Source: JARRNE01 sp963824085 (GTDB lineage: Bacteria; Pseudomonadota; Gammaproteobacteria; Chromatiales; Chromatiaceae). From it: a stretch of DNA of 64,000 nt. The notes below the pieces were generated by a model. The model searched no databases. It was not told where the DNA came from and saw nothing but the letters and a program-made list of their open reading frames with translations. Below are positions 54,057-62,766 of this stretch, piece after piece. The translations under genes were made by a program, and so were the position numbers. Position 1 is the first letter of the stretch. Each line of letters starts with the position of its first letter. Where the stretch lies: assembly GCA_963824085.1 (NCBI GenBank), contig CAWGNT010000004.1, positions 115,194 through 179,193 on the forward strand, in the 5' to 3' direction.

Positions 54057-54350
54057 TCACCGACAGGCTCCTCTGCTGAAGGAGACACTCGCTGCTGCCA
54101 CGTCTCCCCTCGCCGCGAAGGTCCCAACGTCGGCGAGCCGATCAAGCAGCGCCTGAGGCTCGATCGCCGCGCGCCTGAAGAAGCGTTGCAGTCGCGGCCG
54201 CATCAGTACATCGCTAAGCTCCGCCAGAGTTTCCGCGCTGAACACCGGTGTGATACGCCCATCGAGCACCGCATCGACGATGACGCCCGGCGCCCCACCG
54301 GGGTTGATCAATCCGGAGACGAAGACGTTGGTATCAACGATGACTCGCAC
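54057..54350 (-). pseudogene. PIN-domain toxin (TIGR00305-like), C-terminus lost
   Basis: From GTG 54350: VIVDTNVFVSGLINPGGAPG and SAETLAELSDVLMRPRLQR match the first two thirds of the family. The part with the RDPDD acidic motif is missing and replaced by ARGDVAAASVSFSRGACR. Family length is about 135 residues against 97 here. The active site is incomplete, so the toxin is probably dead. It overlaps its antitoxin gene by 17 bases. Confidence 0.6.
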
Positions 54351-54588
54351 GCTTGCCGCGAACCTCGTCGACGAGAGCGGCGACCTCGTCATCCCGCAAC
54401 GCGTCTGGCTCGGCGGCGGCACGCAGACGCGCCACCAGATCACGCAACTGCTCGCGCGCCAAGGCTTGGTCCCTAGACTCGACGATAAGCCCGCCCTTGA
54501 TGCGCCGCACGCATGGCTCGGGTCCGAGGTCCTCTAAGTACTCTGGCGGGATCAGCAATCCGTTGCGTGCCACCTTCAGGTCGGTCAT
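54334..54588 (-). CDS. AbrB/SpoVT-type antitoxin
   Basis: The 84-residue protein starts MTDLKVARNGLLIPPEYLED, a swapped-hairpin AbrB-like N-terminus, then GGLIVESRDQALAREQLRD and an acidic helix. Its partner is the truncated PIN gene directly downstream, so it is an orphan antitoxin that might still repress its promoter. Confidence 0.65.
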   Translation of the reverse strand: MTDLKVARNGLLIPPEYLEDLGPEPCVRRIKGGLIVESRDQALAREQLRDLVARLRAAAEPDALRDDEVAALVDEVRGKRASHR

Positions 54589-54911
54589 GGCAAGCCTCGT
54601 CGGAGTAGCCAATTTCGGTGTCCCTTAGTCTACACCGAGCTCCAGTCGGCAAATAAGCGCTCCGCGAACAGCACACGTAACTCGTGACTCGGACCAGCGT
54701 CGGGTGTCCGCTCGCCTGCGGACTCTGACGATCGAGTCCTCGCTGTCCGGAGTTGGCCGACTGCTGCCGCCTGGCTATCTGAGACGACGACGAGTTACTG
54801 GCACGCAGAGGCACCGGAAACAGCGGTGGCGGAGTCCGATAGACCCGTCGCGGATTATTCTGAGCAATTTCAGCGGAATAAGGTGAGCGACAACAGGGGA
54901 GAAGCGCGCGT
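54589..54911. other. Intergenic region, about 320 bases
   Basis: This lies between the AbrB-like gene and asnB copy 2. No gene is recognised. Confidence 0.4.
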
Positions 54912-56733
54912 TCAGAGCCCTCTGGCCGCCAGCCACTCCTCCAGCGTCAAGATCACCCAGATCATCGACCCGAAATAGGTGGCGTGTCCGGTCATATGCT
55001 CGTTACGCACACGATCCACGTACGCAGGCTTCAACAAGCCGCGTCGCTTAAAATCTGACAGTCGGTCTTCGACGCGCTCCCGCAGCGGAGCGTAGTCCTT
55101 GAGCCAGAGCCCGAAGGGCAAGCCAAACCCATGCTTGCTCTTATCGATGATTTCTTGTGGAAGGAATCCCTTCAGCGCGGTCTTGAAGAACCAGCGCAAA
55201 TACTGCCCCTTTACCTTCCAGTCAGGCGGCACCTCACCCGAAAACTCTACCATCTCGTCGTCCAGCAGCGGGTAGCGCACCTCGACGCCTGCCGCCTCCG
55301 TCATCCGGTTCACCTTCCTGAGATCGTTATCCGCCAGGGTGAACTTCAAGTCCAGATGCAGCATGCGGTTGATGAAATGACTGCTGTCCGCCCGGTCATA
55401 GGCGTCCTTGAGCCAGGCGGTCGGCAGATGCACATCCACAGCAGACAAGAGGTCAGCCGAGAACATCTCCTCCAACGGCTGCCGATAGACGAAGTTGTAG
55501 CTCTCCAGCCGCTCCGGCAACGGGATGTTCGCCTGGCGGATATAGCTCTGGAGCTTGCGGGCCGGCGCAAGGTACTCCGCCCCCGGCAGACGCGCCAAAG
55601 GCTCGACGAGTCCTTTACGCAGGAAGCGCGGAATCCGCTGGTAAGCCTCGAAGACCTTCTGCTTCGCGTAGCGCTCATTGCCCCCGAAGATCTCGTCACC
55701 CCCGTCGCCCGCCAGCATAACGCGGCAGCCGTCCTCGGCCGCACACTTCGCGCAGTAGTAGACCGGCACCGCCGACTCGTTGGCGAACGGCTCGTCGTAG
55801 TGATCCGCAATGACCGAGACCGCGGTCAGCACGTCATCGGGCTTGAGATAGTATTCGCGCGCGTCAAGCCCGAAGCGCTTAGTCGCAATCCGGGCATACT
55901 CCATCTCGTCGAAGCCTTCCGCATCAAAGCCGATGGAGTATGCGCGGGCCGCACGGCCGGTGACCTCGGTGAGCACGCCGCACACCGTCGAGCTGTCAGT
56001 CCCCCCCGACAGAAAGGCAGCGACCTCGTCATCTCCCCTTGCCCTGCGCACGCACTCCCGGAGCAGCCGGTGGAACCGCGCCGACTGCGCGTCGAAGTCC
56101 GATCTCGGCTCGTCGCGATAATGCAGCCGCCAATAGAAGCTCCGCTCTACCCTGCCCTGCCGCCACAAGGCTTGCTCGCCCGGAAGCAGCTTCTCGACCC
56201 CCCGATAGGCGGAGCCGGGCGCCGGTACCTCGCGGAAATAGAAGTAGTGAAAGAGTCCCTGGGGATCCAAGCTGAGGCCCACGTCCGGGTGGCCCGCTAC
56301 AGCCCCGGCGCGATCCGAGAAGACGATGCCGTCGCTCCGTGCGGCGAAGGCCAGGGACTGGCTGCCGATGCGGTCGATGGCCAGAAAGGCCGTTTGCGCC
56401 TCCTTGATCCAGTACCGCCAAAGCGAATGTCCCATGAACTTGCTGCAGCATCCCGGGACCGCGGGCGCGCCAAAGCTGCATCAGGAAAGCCGCCGGGGGC
56501 ATCCCGACCGGGCTCGCGTCGGCGAACACCGGCCGGCCGATCACTGCCGCAACCAGCCCGCCGTCCTCGTAGACGCTCGCAGCCTGGCCTATCACGGCGG
56601 CGCCCAACGAAGGCCCCAAGATCATCTTCGGCGAGACCGGACCGTCTCGGTTGACTGACTCCAGCATGCGGCCTGCCGTTCGCGCGCCGTCTGTCGCTGA
56701 TGTTCCCAGCCAACCGACCAGACCCTGCATCAC
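54912..56733 (-). pseudogene. asnB: Asparagine-synthase-like gene, copy 2, frameshift in the 5' third
   Basis: The N-terminus (56733, MMQGLVGWLGTSATDG) runs to FALAVLDQ. One extra T then shifts the frame (ctccttgatcc against ctcctgatcc in copy 1, near 56402). The remainder, from EAQTAFLAIDRIGSQS through AAFLSGGTDSSTVCG to EEWLAARGL, is intact to 54912. The span is 1822 bases, as in copy 1, but the insertion lies at the other end. An alternative start inside the shifted part could give a synthase domain without the glutaminase-like domain. Confidence 0.85.
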
Positions 56734-56957
56734 ATCTTTTCCTTACAAAACCAACTGAAACGGACGCGATTGTGCCATCTTCCGCCTCGGGTTTCCGCGC
56801 CAAACGTGCGGCAAGTTCGTCCATTGCGCTCCCTGCGCAACAATCAGCTCGCGAAAAGAGGCTTTTCTCGGGCTCTCGCAAAACTGCTCCGCGGTGTTGC
56901 GTATGTGTCCGGTGGCCCATGGCCTGCAGGCGTTTGGCCGCATAACTCTCCGCCGGT

Positions 56958-57206
56958 GACTATCTCTTTCCGGGTCGCCAGCAGCGGTCCCTCCATCTCT
57001 CGGCCCGCCAATATGCGCGCATCGTCGAGGGGTGGATCGGCCTGCTCGGCAGCGACCCGCAGGGGTACGGGACGCACTCGCTTCGCCGCACCAAGGCGAC
57101 CCTGATCTATCGCCGGATCACCCTCAACGGCTCGCTAGGTATCCTGCTCGATGCAAAGCGGGCGGGAAAACTGGAATCGGTGACAGAGGCCGTCGAGCGC
57201 CCGTGA
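56958..57206 (+). pseudogene. C-terminal fragment of a tyrosine recombinase/integrase
   Basis: The frame reads DYLFPGRQQRSLHLSARQYA, WIGLLGSDPQGYGTHSLRRT and KATLIYRR, as in integrases just before the His-x-x-Arg region (THSLRRTKATLIYRR). It then leaves the family before the LLGHTKLESTVRYL part with the catalytic tyrosine and ends at 57206. No start codon belongs to it. It marks past mobile-element activity next to asnB copy 2. Confidence 0.6.
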
Positions 57207-57314
57207 CGCCACGGTGCTTCGCTGAATGACGCACTGGCCGAATGGACTCTGGCACTGGCGGGGGAGAAGCAACCGCCGAAGCGGCTTTGGTACGTGCCTT
57301 GACGGCGAAAGGTT

Positions 57315-57329
57315 GGTAGTTAGACTACC
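57315..57329 (+). promoter_or_regulatory. Candidate HicB operator over a promoter
   Basis: ggtagt-tag-actacc is a perfect 6-3-6 palindrome. It overlaps a -10-like tagact (57321-57326) that lies 16 bases after a -35-like ttgacg (57299-57304). The hicA ATG is eight bases downstream of the -10, so the transcript would be nearly leaderless. HicB family antitoxins bind such palindromes. Confidence 0.45.
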
Positions 57330-57333
57330 CACC

Positions 57334-57522
57334 ATGAAAAGCGCAGACGTGATCAAGCGATTACAGGCTGACGGCTGGGAACTGGTTCGAGTGAAGGGCT
57401 CCCATCACCAGTTTCGACGACCCGGGCAACCTGGCTTGGTGACGGTTCCGCATCCGAAAGCCGATATTCCGCTGCCGACCCTGCGCAGCATCTACCGTCA
57501 GGCCGGTTGGCCTTGGAAGTGA
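57334..57522 (+). CDS. hicA: HicA mRNA interferase toxin
   Basis: The 62-residue double-stranded-RNA-binding-fold toxin starts MKSADVIKRLQADGWELVRV. It has the catalytic histidine in KGSHHQFRRPG and ends SIYRQAGWPWK. The length is normal. The antitoxin gene begins three bases after its stop. Confidence 0.93.
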   Translation: MKSADVIKRLQADGWELVRVKGSHHQFRRPGQPGLVTVPHPKADIPLPTLRSIYRQAGWPWK

Positions 57523-57525
57523 GTC

Positions 57526-57927
57526 ATGCGATTTGCCTTGGCGCTGCACACCGATGATGGCGTGGCCTACGGGGTCACGGTGCCGGACTTGCCCGGATGC
57601 TTTTCGGCTGGGGAGACGCTGGACCAGGCCATCGAGAATGCCTATGAGGCGATCGACGCCCATGTCGAGCTGCTGATGGATGACGGGGAGGCGCTACCCG
57701 AAATCCGGCCGCTGGCGGCGCATCAGTCGAATCCGGATCTGTCTGGAGCGGTGTGGGTGGTGATCGAGGTGCCGGTCGAGCGCTATTTCGGTCCGGCCGA
57801 GAAGATCAATATCACGGTGCCGAGACGCCTCCTTCAGCGCATCGATGCCTACGCCAAGTCGCGCCATTTGAGCCGCTCGGCTTTTCTGGTCCAGGCAGCG
57901 AACGATGCGATGCAGAATGATGGGTAG
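57526..57927 (+). CDS. hicB: HicB antitoxin
   Basis: The 133-residue protein has the HicB partial RNase-H fold (YGVTVPDLPGCFSAGETLDQ, AIENAYEAIDAHVELLMDDG) and a C-terminal ribbon-helix-helix DNA-binding part (INITVPRRLLQRIDAYAKSR, HLSRSAFLVQAA). It neutralises HicA and should bind the operator ahead of hicA. Confidence 0.93.
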   Translation: MRFALALHTDDGVAYGVTVPDLPGCFSAGETLDQAIENAYEAIDAHVELLMDDGEALPEIRPLAAHQSNPDLSGAVWVVIEVPVERYFGPAEKINITVPRRLLQRIDAYAKSRHLSRSAFLVQAANDAMQNDG

Positions 57928-58035
57928 GAAGGCGATTATTTGGGCGCAGCACTAACCCAAGAGACACCATTAACTTGCAAGTCGCACACCTACAGACACC
58001 GAGTGCTTGAGCCGAGAAACTTCGAGAGCCACCAC

Positions 58036-58608
58036 GTGCAGTCCATCGACCGACACCTAGCCGACCACCTTCTCACCATCGAGGCGCTCCGCTCGCAGAG
58101 ACCCGTCATCGCAAAGATCAGCGAGCTGATCGTCTACTGCCTACGCCACGACGGCTGCGTCTTCTGGCTCGGCAACGGAGGCAGCGCCGCCGACTGTCAG
58201 CACCTCGCCGCCGAGCTCGTCGGCCGCTTCGAGCGCGACCGCCGGGGGCTGGCCTCCGTCGCCCTGACAACCGACACCTCGGCCCTCACCTCCATCGCCA
58301 ACGACTACGGCTTCGAGCAAGTCTTCGCCCGTCAGGTCGAGGCGCTTTGCCGCCCAGGCGACCTGGTCATCGGCATCAGCACCTCCGGCAACAGTCCCAA
58401 CGTCCTCGCCGCCATCGAGACGGCAAGGCGCAACGGAATCGCCACCGCCGGTCTGAGCGGTCGGGACGGCGGCAAGCTCAGCGCCCTTGCGGACGTGTGC
58501 CTGGTCGTTCCAGCCGATAACACAGCGAGGATCCAGGAGGCGCACATCCTCGTCGGCCACATACTCTGTGATCTGGCCGAGGCACAACTGACGTCGAAGG
58601 AAGAATAG
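58036..58608 (+). CDS. gmhA: Sedoheptulose-7-phosphate isomerase, copy 3 (intact)
   Basis: The 190-residue enzyme starts at GTG 58036 (MQSIDRHLADHLLTIEAL). It has FWLGNGGSAADCQHLAAEL, LTSIANDYGFEQVFARQV, ISTSGNSPNVLAAIET and EAHILVGHILCDLAE. It is close to copy 1 over its length and into the 3' flank (tcaccgtcgc, gggccaggctaa), showing a common duplication. It follows hicAB and precedes hldE copy 3 by about 770 bases. Confidence 0.93.
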   Translation: MQSIDRHLADHLLTIEALRSQRPVIAKISELIVYCLRHDGCVFWLGNGGSAADCQHLAAELVGRFERDRRGLASVALTTDTSALTSIANDYGFEQVFARQVEALCRPGDLVIGISTSGNSPNVLAAIETARRNGIATAGLSGRDGGKLSALADVCLVVPADNTARIQEAHILVGHILCDLAEAQLTSKEE

Positions 58609-59000
58609 CCTCGGTCACCGTCGCCCCACGGCACGCGGCGACGCTGCATCGGGCCAGGCTAAGACCGGCACCCAGCTTTCGACTTGGCCCCCCTCCGCTC
58701 GGAGTCGACCTTCAGCCCTTCCAGCCGCGCAGATTACGGACCGACGGGTACAAACAGAGCTTCTGAGAGCAACGCGCCTAGGACCCCTGTCGGACTCTCC
58801 CTGCCAAGGGGCAAATTGGCCGATAAATGGCCAATTTCGGTGGTCCTACGCGATATCGGGAGGCGTCCTTAGTTTTCGCGTACGGGCGTTTCGCGAAGCC
58901 AAATCCGACAGACTGCTAGTGAAGCATTTCGCCCAGTCCTGCCATCCGGCGAGAACGGCTGGCACCGCCGCGCCTGCGAGCCCCAACTGATCCGAAGCAG

Positions 59001-59108
59001 ATCCCCCCTTTGGTAAAGGGGGGCGGGGGGATTTCCCCACAGGCGGCGCCGAGGTCACCCTCGGGCTCACCAAATCCCCCCTTCCCCCCTTTGCGAAAGG
59101 GGGGGATC
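59001..59108. repeat. C6/G6-armed palindromic element, copy 2
   Basis: It begins atcccccctttggtaaagg and ends cccccctttgcgaaaggggg. The core aggcggcgccgaggtcaccc matches copy 1 in the same orientation. The flanks on both sides carry cggcgaaatgc-like sequence, so the whole unit is longer. Confidence 0.75.
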
Positions 59109-59255
59109 ATCCGCCTCGGACCCGTCTGAGCTCCGACTATCTGGCGAAATGCGGTGCCAGAATCATAAGCGGACGAGGGAAGCCGAAACGTAGCATCCTC
59201 GTTCCCGAGAAAGCGCAAGTCCAGACCCCAGCCCATCCCCTGTGCCACCTGTCCG

Positions 59256-59347
59256 TCATTCCCGCGAAGGCGGGAATCTAAAGCGCCCACCGCCAACCGC
59301 GTACCAAACTAAGGCAGAATAGCGTCATTCCCGCGAAGGCGGGAATC
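59256..59347. repeat. Paired dRS3-like palindromes ahead of hldE copy 3
   Basis: attcccgcgaaggcgggaat occurs twice with a spacing of about 66 bases. The same pair, with the same spacer, precedes hldE copy 4 (63745-63830). Confidence 0.75.
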
Positions 59348-59379
59348 TCAACCGCTGACCGGCAACCGCACCAGATCCA

Positions 59380-60859
59380 ATGTTCCAGTCACCCGACAAT
59401 GTCCTAACTGAGCTCCGCTCCGGCTTCGGCGGACGCAAGATCATCGTCGTCGGCGACCTCATGCTGGACCGCTACCTTTGGGGCCAAGTCGAGCGCATCT
59501 CCCCGGAAGCACCCGTGCCGATCGTAAAGCTCCAGCGCGAGACCTTCACCGCGGGCGGCGCCGCCAACGTCGCCCGCAATCTCGCCGCCCTCGGGCTGGA
59601 GGTTCATCTTGCCGGCGTCACCGGGAGAGACGACGGGCGGGAGAACCTGCTAGCGACGCTCGCCAGCGACAACATCCGCACAGAAGCTGTCATCGCCTCG
59701 GCGGACCGCCCCACCACCGTGAAAGACGCGGGTCATCGGCAACCACCAGCAGATGATCCGGATTGACGAGGAGGACACAGCCGCCCTGCCGCCGAACGTG
59801 GCGAGCGAGCTTCTCGCCAATGTCTCCAACGAAATCCTCAGCGCCAGTGCGCTGGTACTCTCCGATTATGCGAAAGGCGTGCTGACGGGCGACCTCTGTT
59901 CGTCCCTCATCGGACTGGCGCGCGAGCACGCTATTCCCGTGATCGTGGACCCCAAAGGCCGCGACTTCTCGCGCTACGCCGGTGCGACCGTCATCACACC
60001 TAACCGCGCGGAGCTTGCTCTGGCGACCGACACGCCCAGCCAAGATTCGGAATCTCTCTTCACGGCAGCCATCGCAGTGCGGACGCAACTTAACCTCCAA
60101 GCCGTAGCACTCACCCTCGGCGACCAAGGAATGGCGTTGATTCAGGAGGACGAGATGCACCAGATTCCCGCCATCGCGCGAGAGGTATTCGACGTCTCCG
60201 GCGCCGGCGACACCGTCGCTGCGACGTTGGCCGCGAGCCTCGCCAGCGACCTGTCTGCCCTGGACGCCGCCCATCTCGCCAACCTGGCGGCCGGCGTGGT
60301 CGTGGGCAAGGTGGGCACCGCAGCCATCACCTCCAGTGAGCTACTGGCCGCCGTTCAAGGCGAAGCGGCGCTGGAGCAGGCCGCCAAGGTCTGCGACCTT
60401 GACACCGCACGAGAGCGCGTCCGCAGCTGGCAAGCCAGGGGCGACATCGTCGTCTTCACCAACGGCTGCTTCGATCTCCTCCACGTCGGGCACGTCACCT
60501 ACCTGGAGCAGGCGCGCCGCTACGGGCACCGGCTGATCATCGGGCTGAACACCGACCGCTCCGTGCGCGCGATCAAGGGACCGGAGCGCCCCCTGATCGG
60601 TCAGGACGACCGCGCCCGCCTGCTCGCTGCGCTCGCCTCCGTCGACGCGGTGGTCTTGTTCGACGAGGAGACTCCGTTGAACCTCATCAAGGCGCTTCGC
60701 CCGGACGTCCTGGCCAAGGGCGCCGACTACACGGAAGACCAGGTCGTCGGGGCAGCGGAGATCAAGTCCTGGGGCGGGCGCGTGGCCATCATCCCTCTGG
60801 TGGACGGGCGCAGCACGACAGCAATTCTCTCCCGCGCTCAGAAAGGCAGGATAGAGTAA
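59380..60859 (+). pseudogene. hldE: hldE copy 3, single-base frameshift
   Basis: The first frame (MFQSPDNVLTELRSGFGG to ADRPTTVK, about 59724) is followed by an extra A (tgaaagacg against tgaagacg in copy 2). The rest, from HQQMIRIDEEDTAALPP through DVSGAGDTVAATLAA and FTNGCFDLLHVGHVTYLEQA to the end, is in the next frame. The span is 1480 bases, one more than the 1479 of copy 2. Apart from the shift all active-site motifs are kept. The end differs from copy 2 (ILSRAQKGRIE). Confidence 0.87.
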
Positions 60860-61398
60860 GCGGGAGGGGCGGGGATACTGGCGCAGAGCCGGCGAAAACT
60901 ATATCGGTTGATTTTGCACAGTTCGGCGGCGATCGTAACTTCGGCCGCTCCTGTTGGGCAAAGCGTAGCGTGCCCGACATCCGGCGGCGCGGGCCTAGGG
61001 GGACTTGGCTTCCGCTCGTCCCTCGGCCTGGCCGAGTTTGTGATCAAGGCCCACGGTTCCTAACGGGCGTCAGCTTTCCTTTGGGGGAGTTGGGTAGCGC
61101 TGGAGCAGTTCTTCCGGTTTCCAGTCCTGCCGCGGGAAGCCTCGGTGATCGCCTTTTGTTCCGTGGGGGTCAATCGCATGGGCGGGTAGCCAGGAGACCA
61201 GTAACCGCGTCTCATCCTAACGCAGACGGTTTAATGCATGCCAGCCGAACCTAGTGCAGCACAGCTAAAGTCGTGAGACCGTTTCCGCAACCTCGAGCAG
61301 TGTCGCCAGGCCCCCCTTTCGCAAAGGGGGGTTGGGGGGATTTGTGCATCTCGGCATTGACAAACGGTATTGAGATTTCTGCTCGATGCCACTAGCCG
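60860..61398. other. Intergenic region, about 540 bases
   Basis: The part near 61200-61250 is homologous to the leader of the intact vapB (gcgtctcatcctaacgc, ttaatgcatgc). It is interrupted by about 140 bases that include the half element at 61311-61345. No gene is seen. Confidence 0.5.
61311..61345. repeat. C6/G6 palindromic element, solo arm
   Basis: ccccccctttcgcaaaggggg then ttggggggattt is the left arm only. It lies within the sequence inserted into the old vapB leader. Confidence 0.6.
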
Positions 61399-61490
61399 AT
61401 GCCCTCTCTACAGATACGTGATCTACCCGATGACGTTTACCAGGCCCTCGCCTTCTGCGCCCAGCAGGAACATCGCAGCCTCGCGCAGGG
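61399..61490 (+). pseudogene. vapB copy 2, N-terminal piece
   Basis: MPSLQIRDLPDDVYQALAF then AQQEHRSLAQG matches the intact vapB at 48027 for 30 codons. Homology stops at 61485, at the left 29-bp repeat. The frame runs on without a stop into dinJ, so a longer chimeric antitoxin could be made. Confidence 0.75.
61457..61485 (+). repeat. Left 29-bp direct repeat flanking dinJ-yafQ
   Basis: gcgcccagcaggaacatcgc then agcctcgcg. The right copy at 62124-62152 differs by one base. Both encode AQQEHRSLA of vapB. Confidence 0.8.
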
Positions 61491-61536
61491 ATTGCGCTAC
61501 AATGTAGCCACGTTACCCCGATCGGAGAGAATCACG

Positions 61537-61800
61537 ATGCCGGCAGAAGATGTCGTCAGAGCCCGAATCGATAAGCAGGTGAAGGCCGAAGCCGCCGAGG
61601 TCCTGGAGTCGATGGGGCTGTCCCTGTCCGATGCCATCCGGCTGCTCCTGATGCGTGTCGCCAAGGACAAGGCGCTGCCGTTCGCCCTCAAGGTCCCCAA
61701 CGCCGAGACCCGCGAGGCTATCGCGGAGCTGGAAGCCGGTCGGGGCGAGCGCTTCGAGAGCGTCGAGGCCCTCATGGCGGATCTGAATGCGGACGATTGA
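61537..61800 (+). CDS. dinJ: RelB/DinJ-type antitoxin
   Basis: The 87-residue protein starts MPAEDVVRARIDKQVKAEA after ggagag. The ribbon-helix-helix part is followed by LSLSDAIRLLLMRVAKDKAL and PFALKVPNAETREAI, as in DinJ. It overlaps the toxin gene by 14 bases. A tacaat at about 61499-61504 could be its -10 element. Confidence 0.88.
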   Translation: MPAEDVVRARIDKQVKAEAAEVLESMGLSLSDAIRLLLMRVAKDKALPFALKVPNAETREAIAELEAGRGERFESVEALMADLNADD

Positions 61801-62071
61801 GCGCTCCGGGGCGTTCCGGCGCGACTATAAGCGGGCCGCGGCCTCGCCACGGCATCGGCAAGACGTCGATCGCCTCGTGGCCGGGGTGGTGACCTTGCTG
61901 GCCGCCGACCGCGATCTGCCCCCGTCGTACCGCGACCATGCTCTGATCGGCGATTGGTCGGGCTATCGCGAGTGCCACCTCAAGCCGGACCTGCTGCTCA
62001 TCTACCGCAAGCCCGACGACGACACCCTCCGGCTGGCCCGGTTGGGATCCCACAGCGAGCTGTTCGGCTGA
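61787..62071 (+). CDS. yafQ: YafQ-type mRNA interferase toxin
   Basis: The 94-residue RelE-superfamily toxin starts MRTIERSGAFRRDYKRAAAS. It shows LPPSYRDHALIGDWSGYREC, HLKPDLLLIYRK and LARLGSHSELFG, the catalytic C-terminal pattern with the late histidine. It forms a complete pair with dinJ and lies within an old vapB gene. Confidence 0.92.
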   Translation: MRTIERSGAFRRDYKRAAASPRHRQDVDRLVAGVVTLLAADRDLPPSYRDHALIGDWSGYRECHLKPDLLLIYRKPDDDTLRLARLGSHSELFG

Positions 62072-62123
62072 CCGAGTCGTCCTCGACCTCGGGCGGAGGG
62101 GCTGTTGGCGGGCTCATCGCCCC

Positions 62124-62200
62124 GCGCCCAACAGGAACATCGCAGCCTCGCGCTGCAGGCGGTTGCGGAGCTGCGGCGCATCCCCACGCTGACCGCCTGT
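62124..62200 (+). pseudogene. vapB copy 2, internal/C-terminal piece with right 29-bp repeat
   Basis: The frame reads AQQEHRSLALQAVAELRRIPTL, matching residues 22-46 of the intact vapB, then diverges. The first 29 bases (62124-62152) repeat 61457-61485. It has no start codon. Confidence 0.7.
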
Positions 62201-62311
62201 GATTCGCAGATCAGGGTAACGAACAACAGTCAGGGCGAGCAGGGTCTTCCCCTAACCGAGCATCCGTGGCAAGTTAGCCTGGTCTGAAACTAGTTGACGT
62301 TTGGAGCAGCC

Positions 62312-62554
62312 ATGACGGAGATCAGCGCGTTCGAGGCGAAGACTCATCTCCCTCGTCTGCTGGAACGGGTGCAGAAGGGAGAACGCTTCGTGATTAGCAA
62401 GCATGGCCATCCCGTGGCCGAATTGATACCCTTCAAAGAGCGCGATTCCGACAAGATCCGCACGGCGATCGACAACCTCAAGGCATTCCAGCAGACCCAT
62501 GACCTAGGGGGTCTGTCGGTGCGCGAGATGATCGAGGAAGGACGCCGGTACTAA
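62312..62554 (+). CDS. Phd/YefM-type antitoxin
   Basis: The 80-residue protein starts MTEISAFEAKTHLPRLLERV, then VQKGERFVISKHGHPVAELI, the standard Phd/YefM DNA-binding half. It ends with a toxin-binding helix (GLSVREMIEEGRRY). Its stop overlaps the start of a PIN-domain gene by one base (taATGG). Confidence 0.9.
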   Translation: MTEISAFEAKTHLPRLLERVQKGERFVISKHGHPVAELIPFKERDSDKIRTAIDNLKAFQQTHDLGGLSVREMIEEGRRY

Positions 62555-62766
62555 TGGCCTTCGTACTCGATTGCTCGATGACCATGGCGTGGGTGTTTTC
62601 CGACGAAGCCACGGTCGCAACCGATGCCTTACGCGAATCGTTGATGAACGACAGTGCAGCTGTCCCCGTGCTTTGGGCGATCGAGGTCGGAAACGTCCTC
62701 CTCGTTGCGACACGGCGGGGGTCGAGACGTTGCCGGCTCGGTAGCGAACTCGGGCGTATGAGCTAG
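62554..62766 (+). pseudogene. PIN-domain toxin, C-terminus lost
   Basis: MAFVLDCSMTMAWVFSDEAT with Asp6 and VPVLWAIEVGNVLLVATRRG with the conserved Glu form the first half of a VapC-type toxin. After residue 56 the sequence leaves the family and ends at 62766. Usual length is about 135 residues. The Phd-type antitoxin upstream is therefore unpaired. Confidence 0.7.

Larger units (their letters stand above)
58609..59379. other. Repeat-rich region of about 770 bases ahead of hldE copy 3
   Basis: This holds a copy of the C6/G6 palindromic element and two dRS3-like palindromes. In the sister block vapBC occupies this position; here vapBC is absent. Confidence 0.55.
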
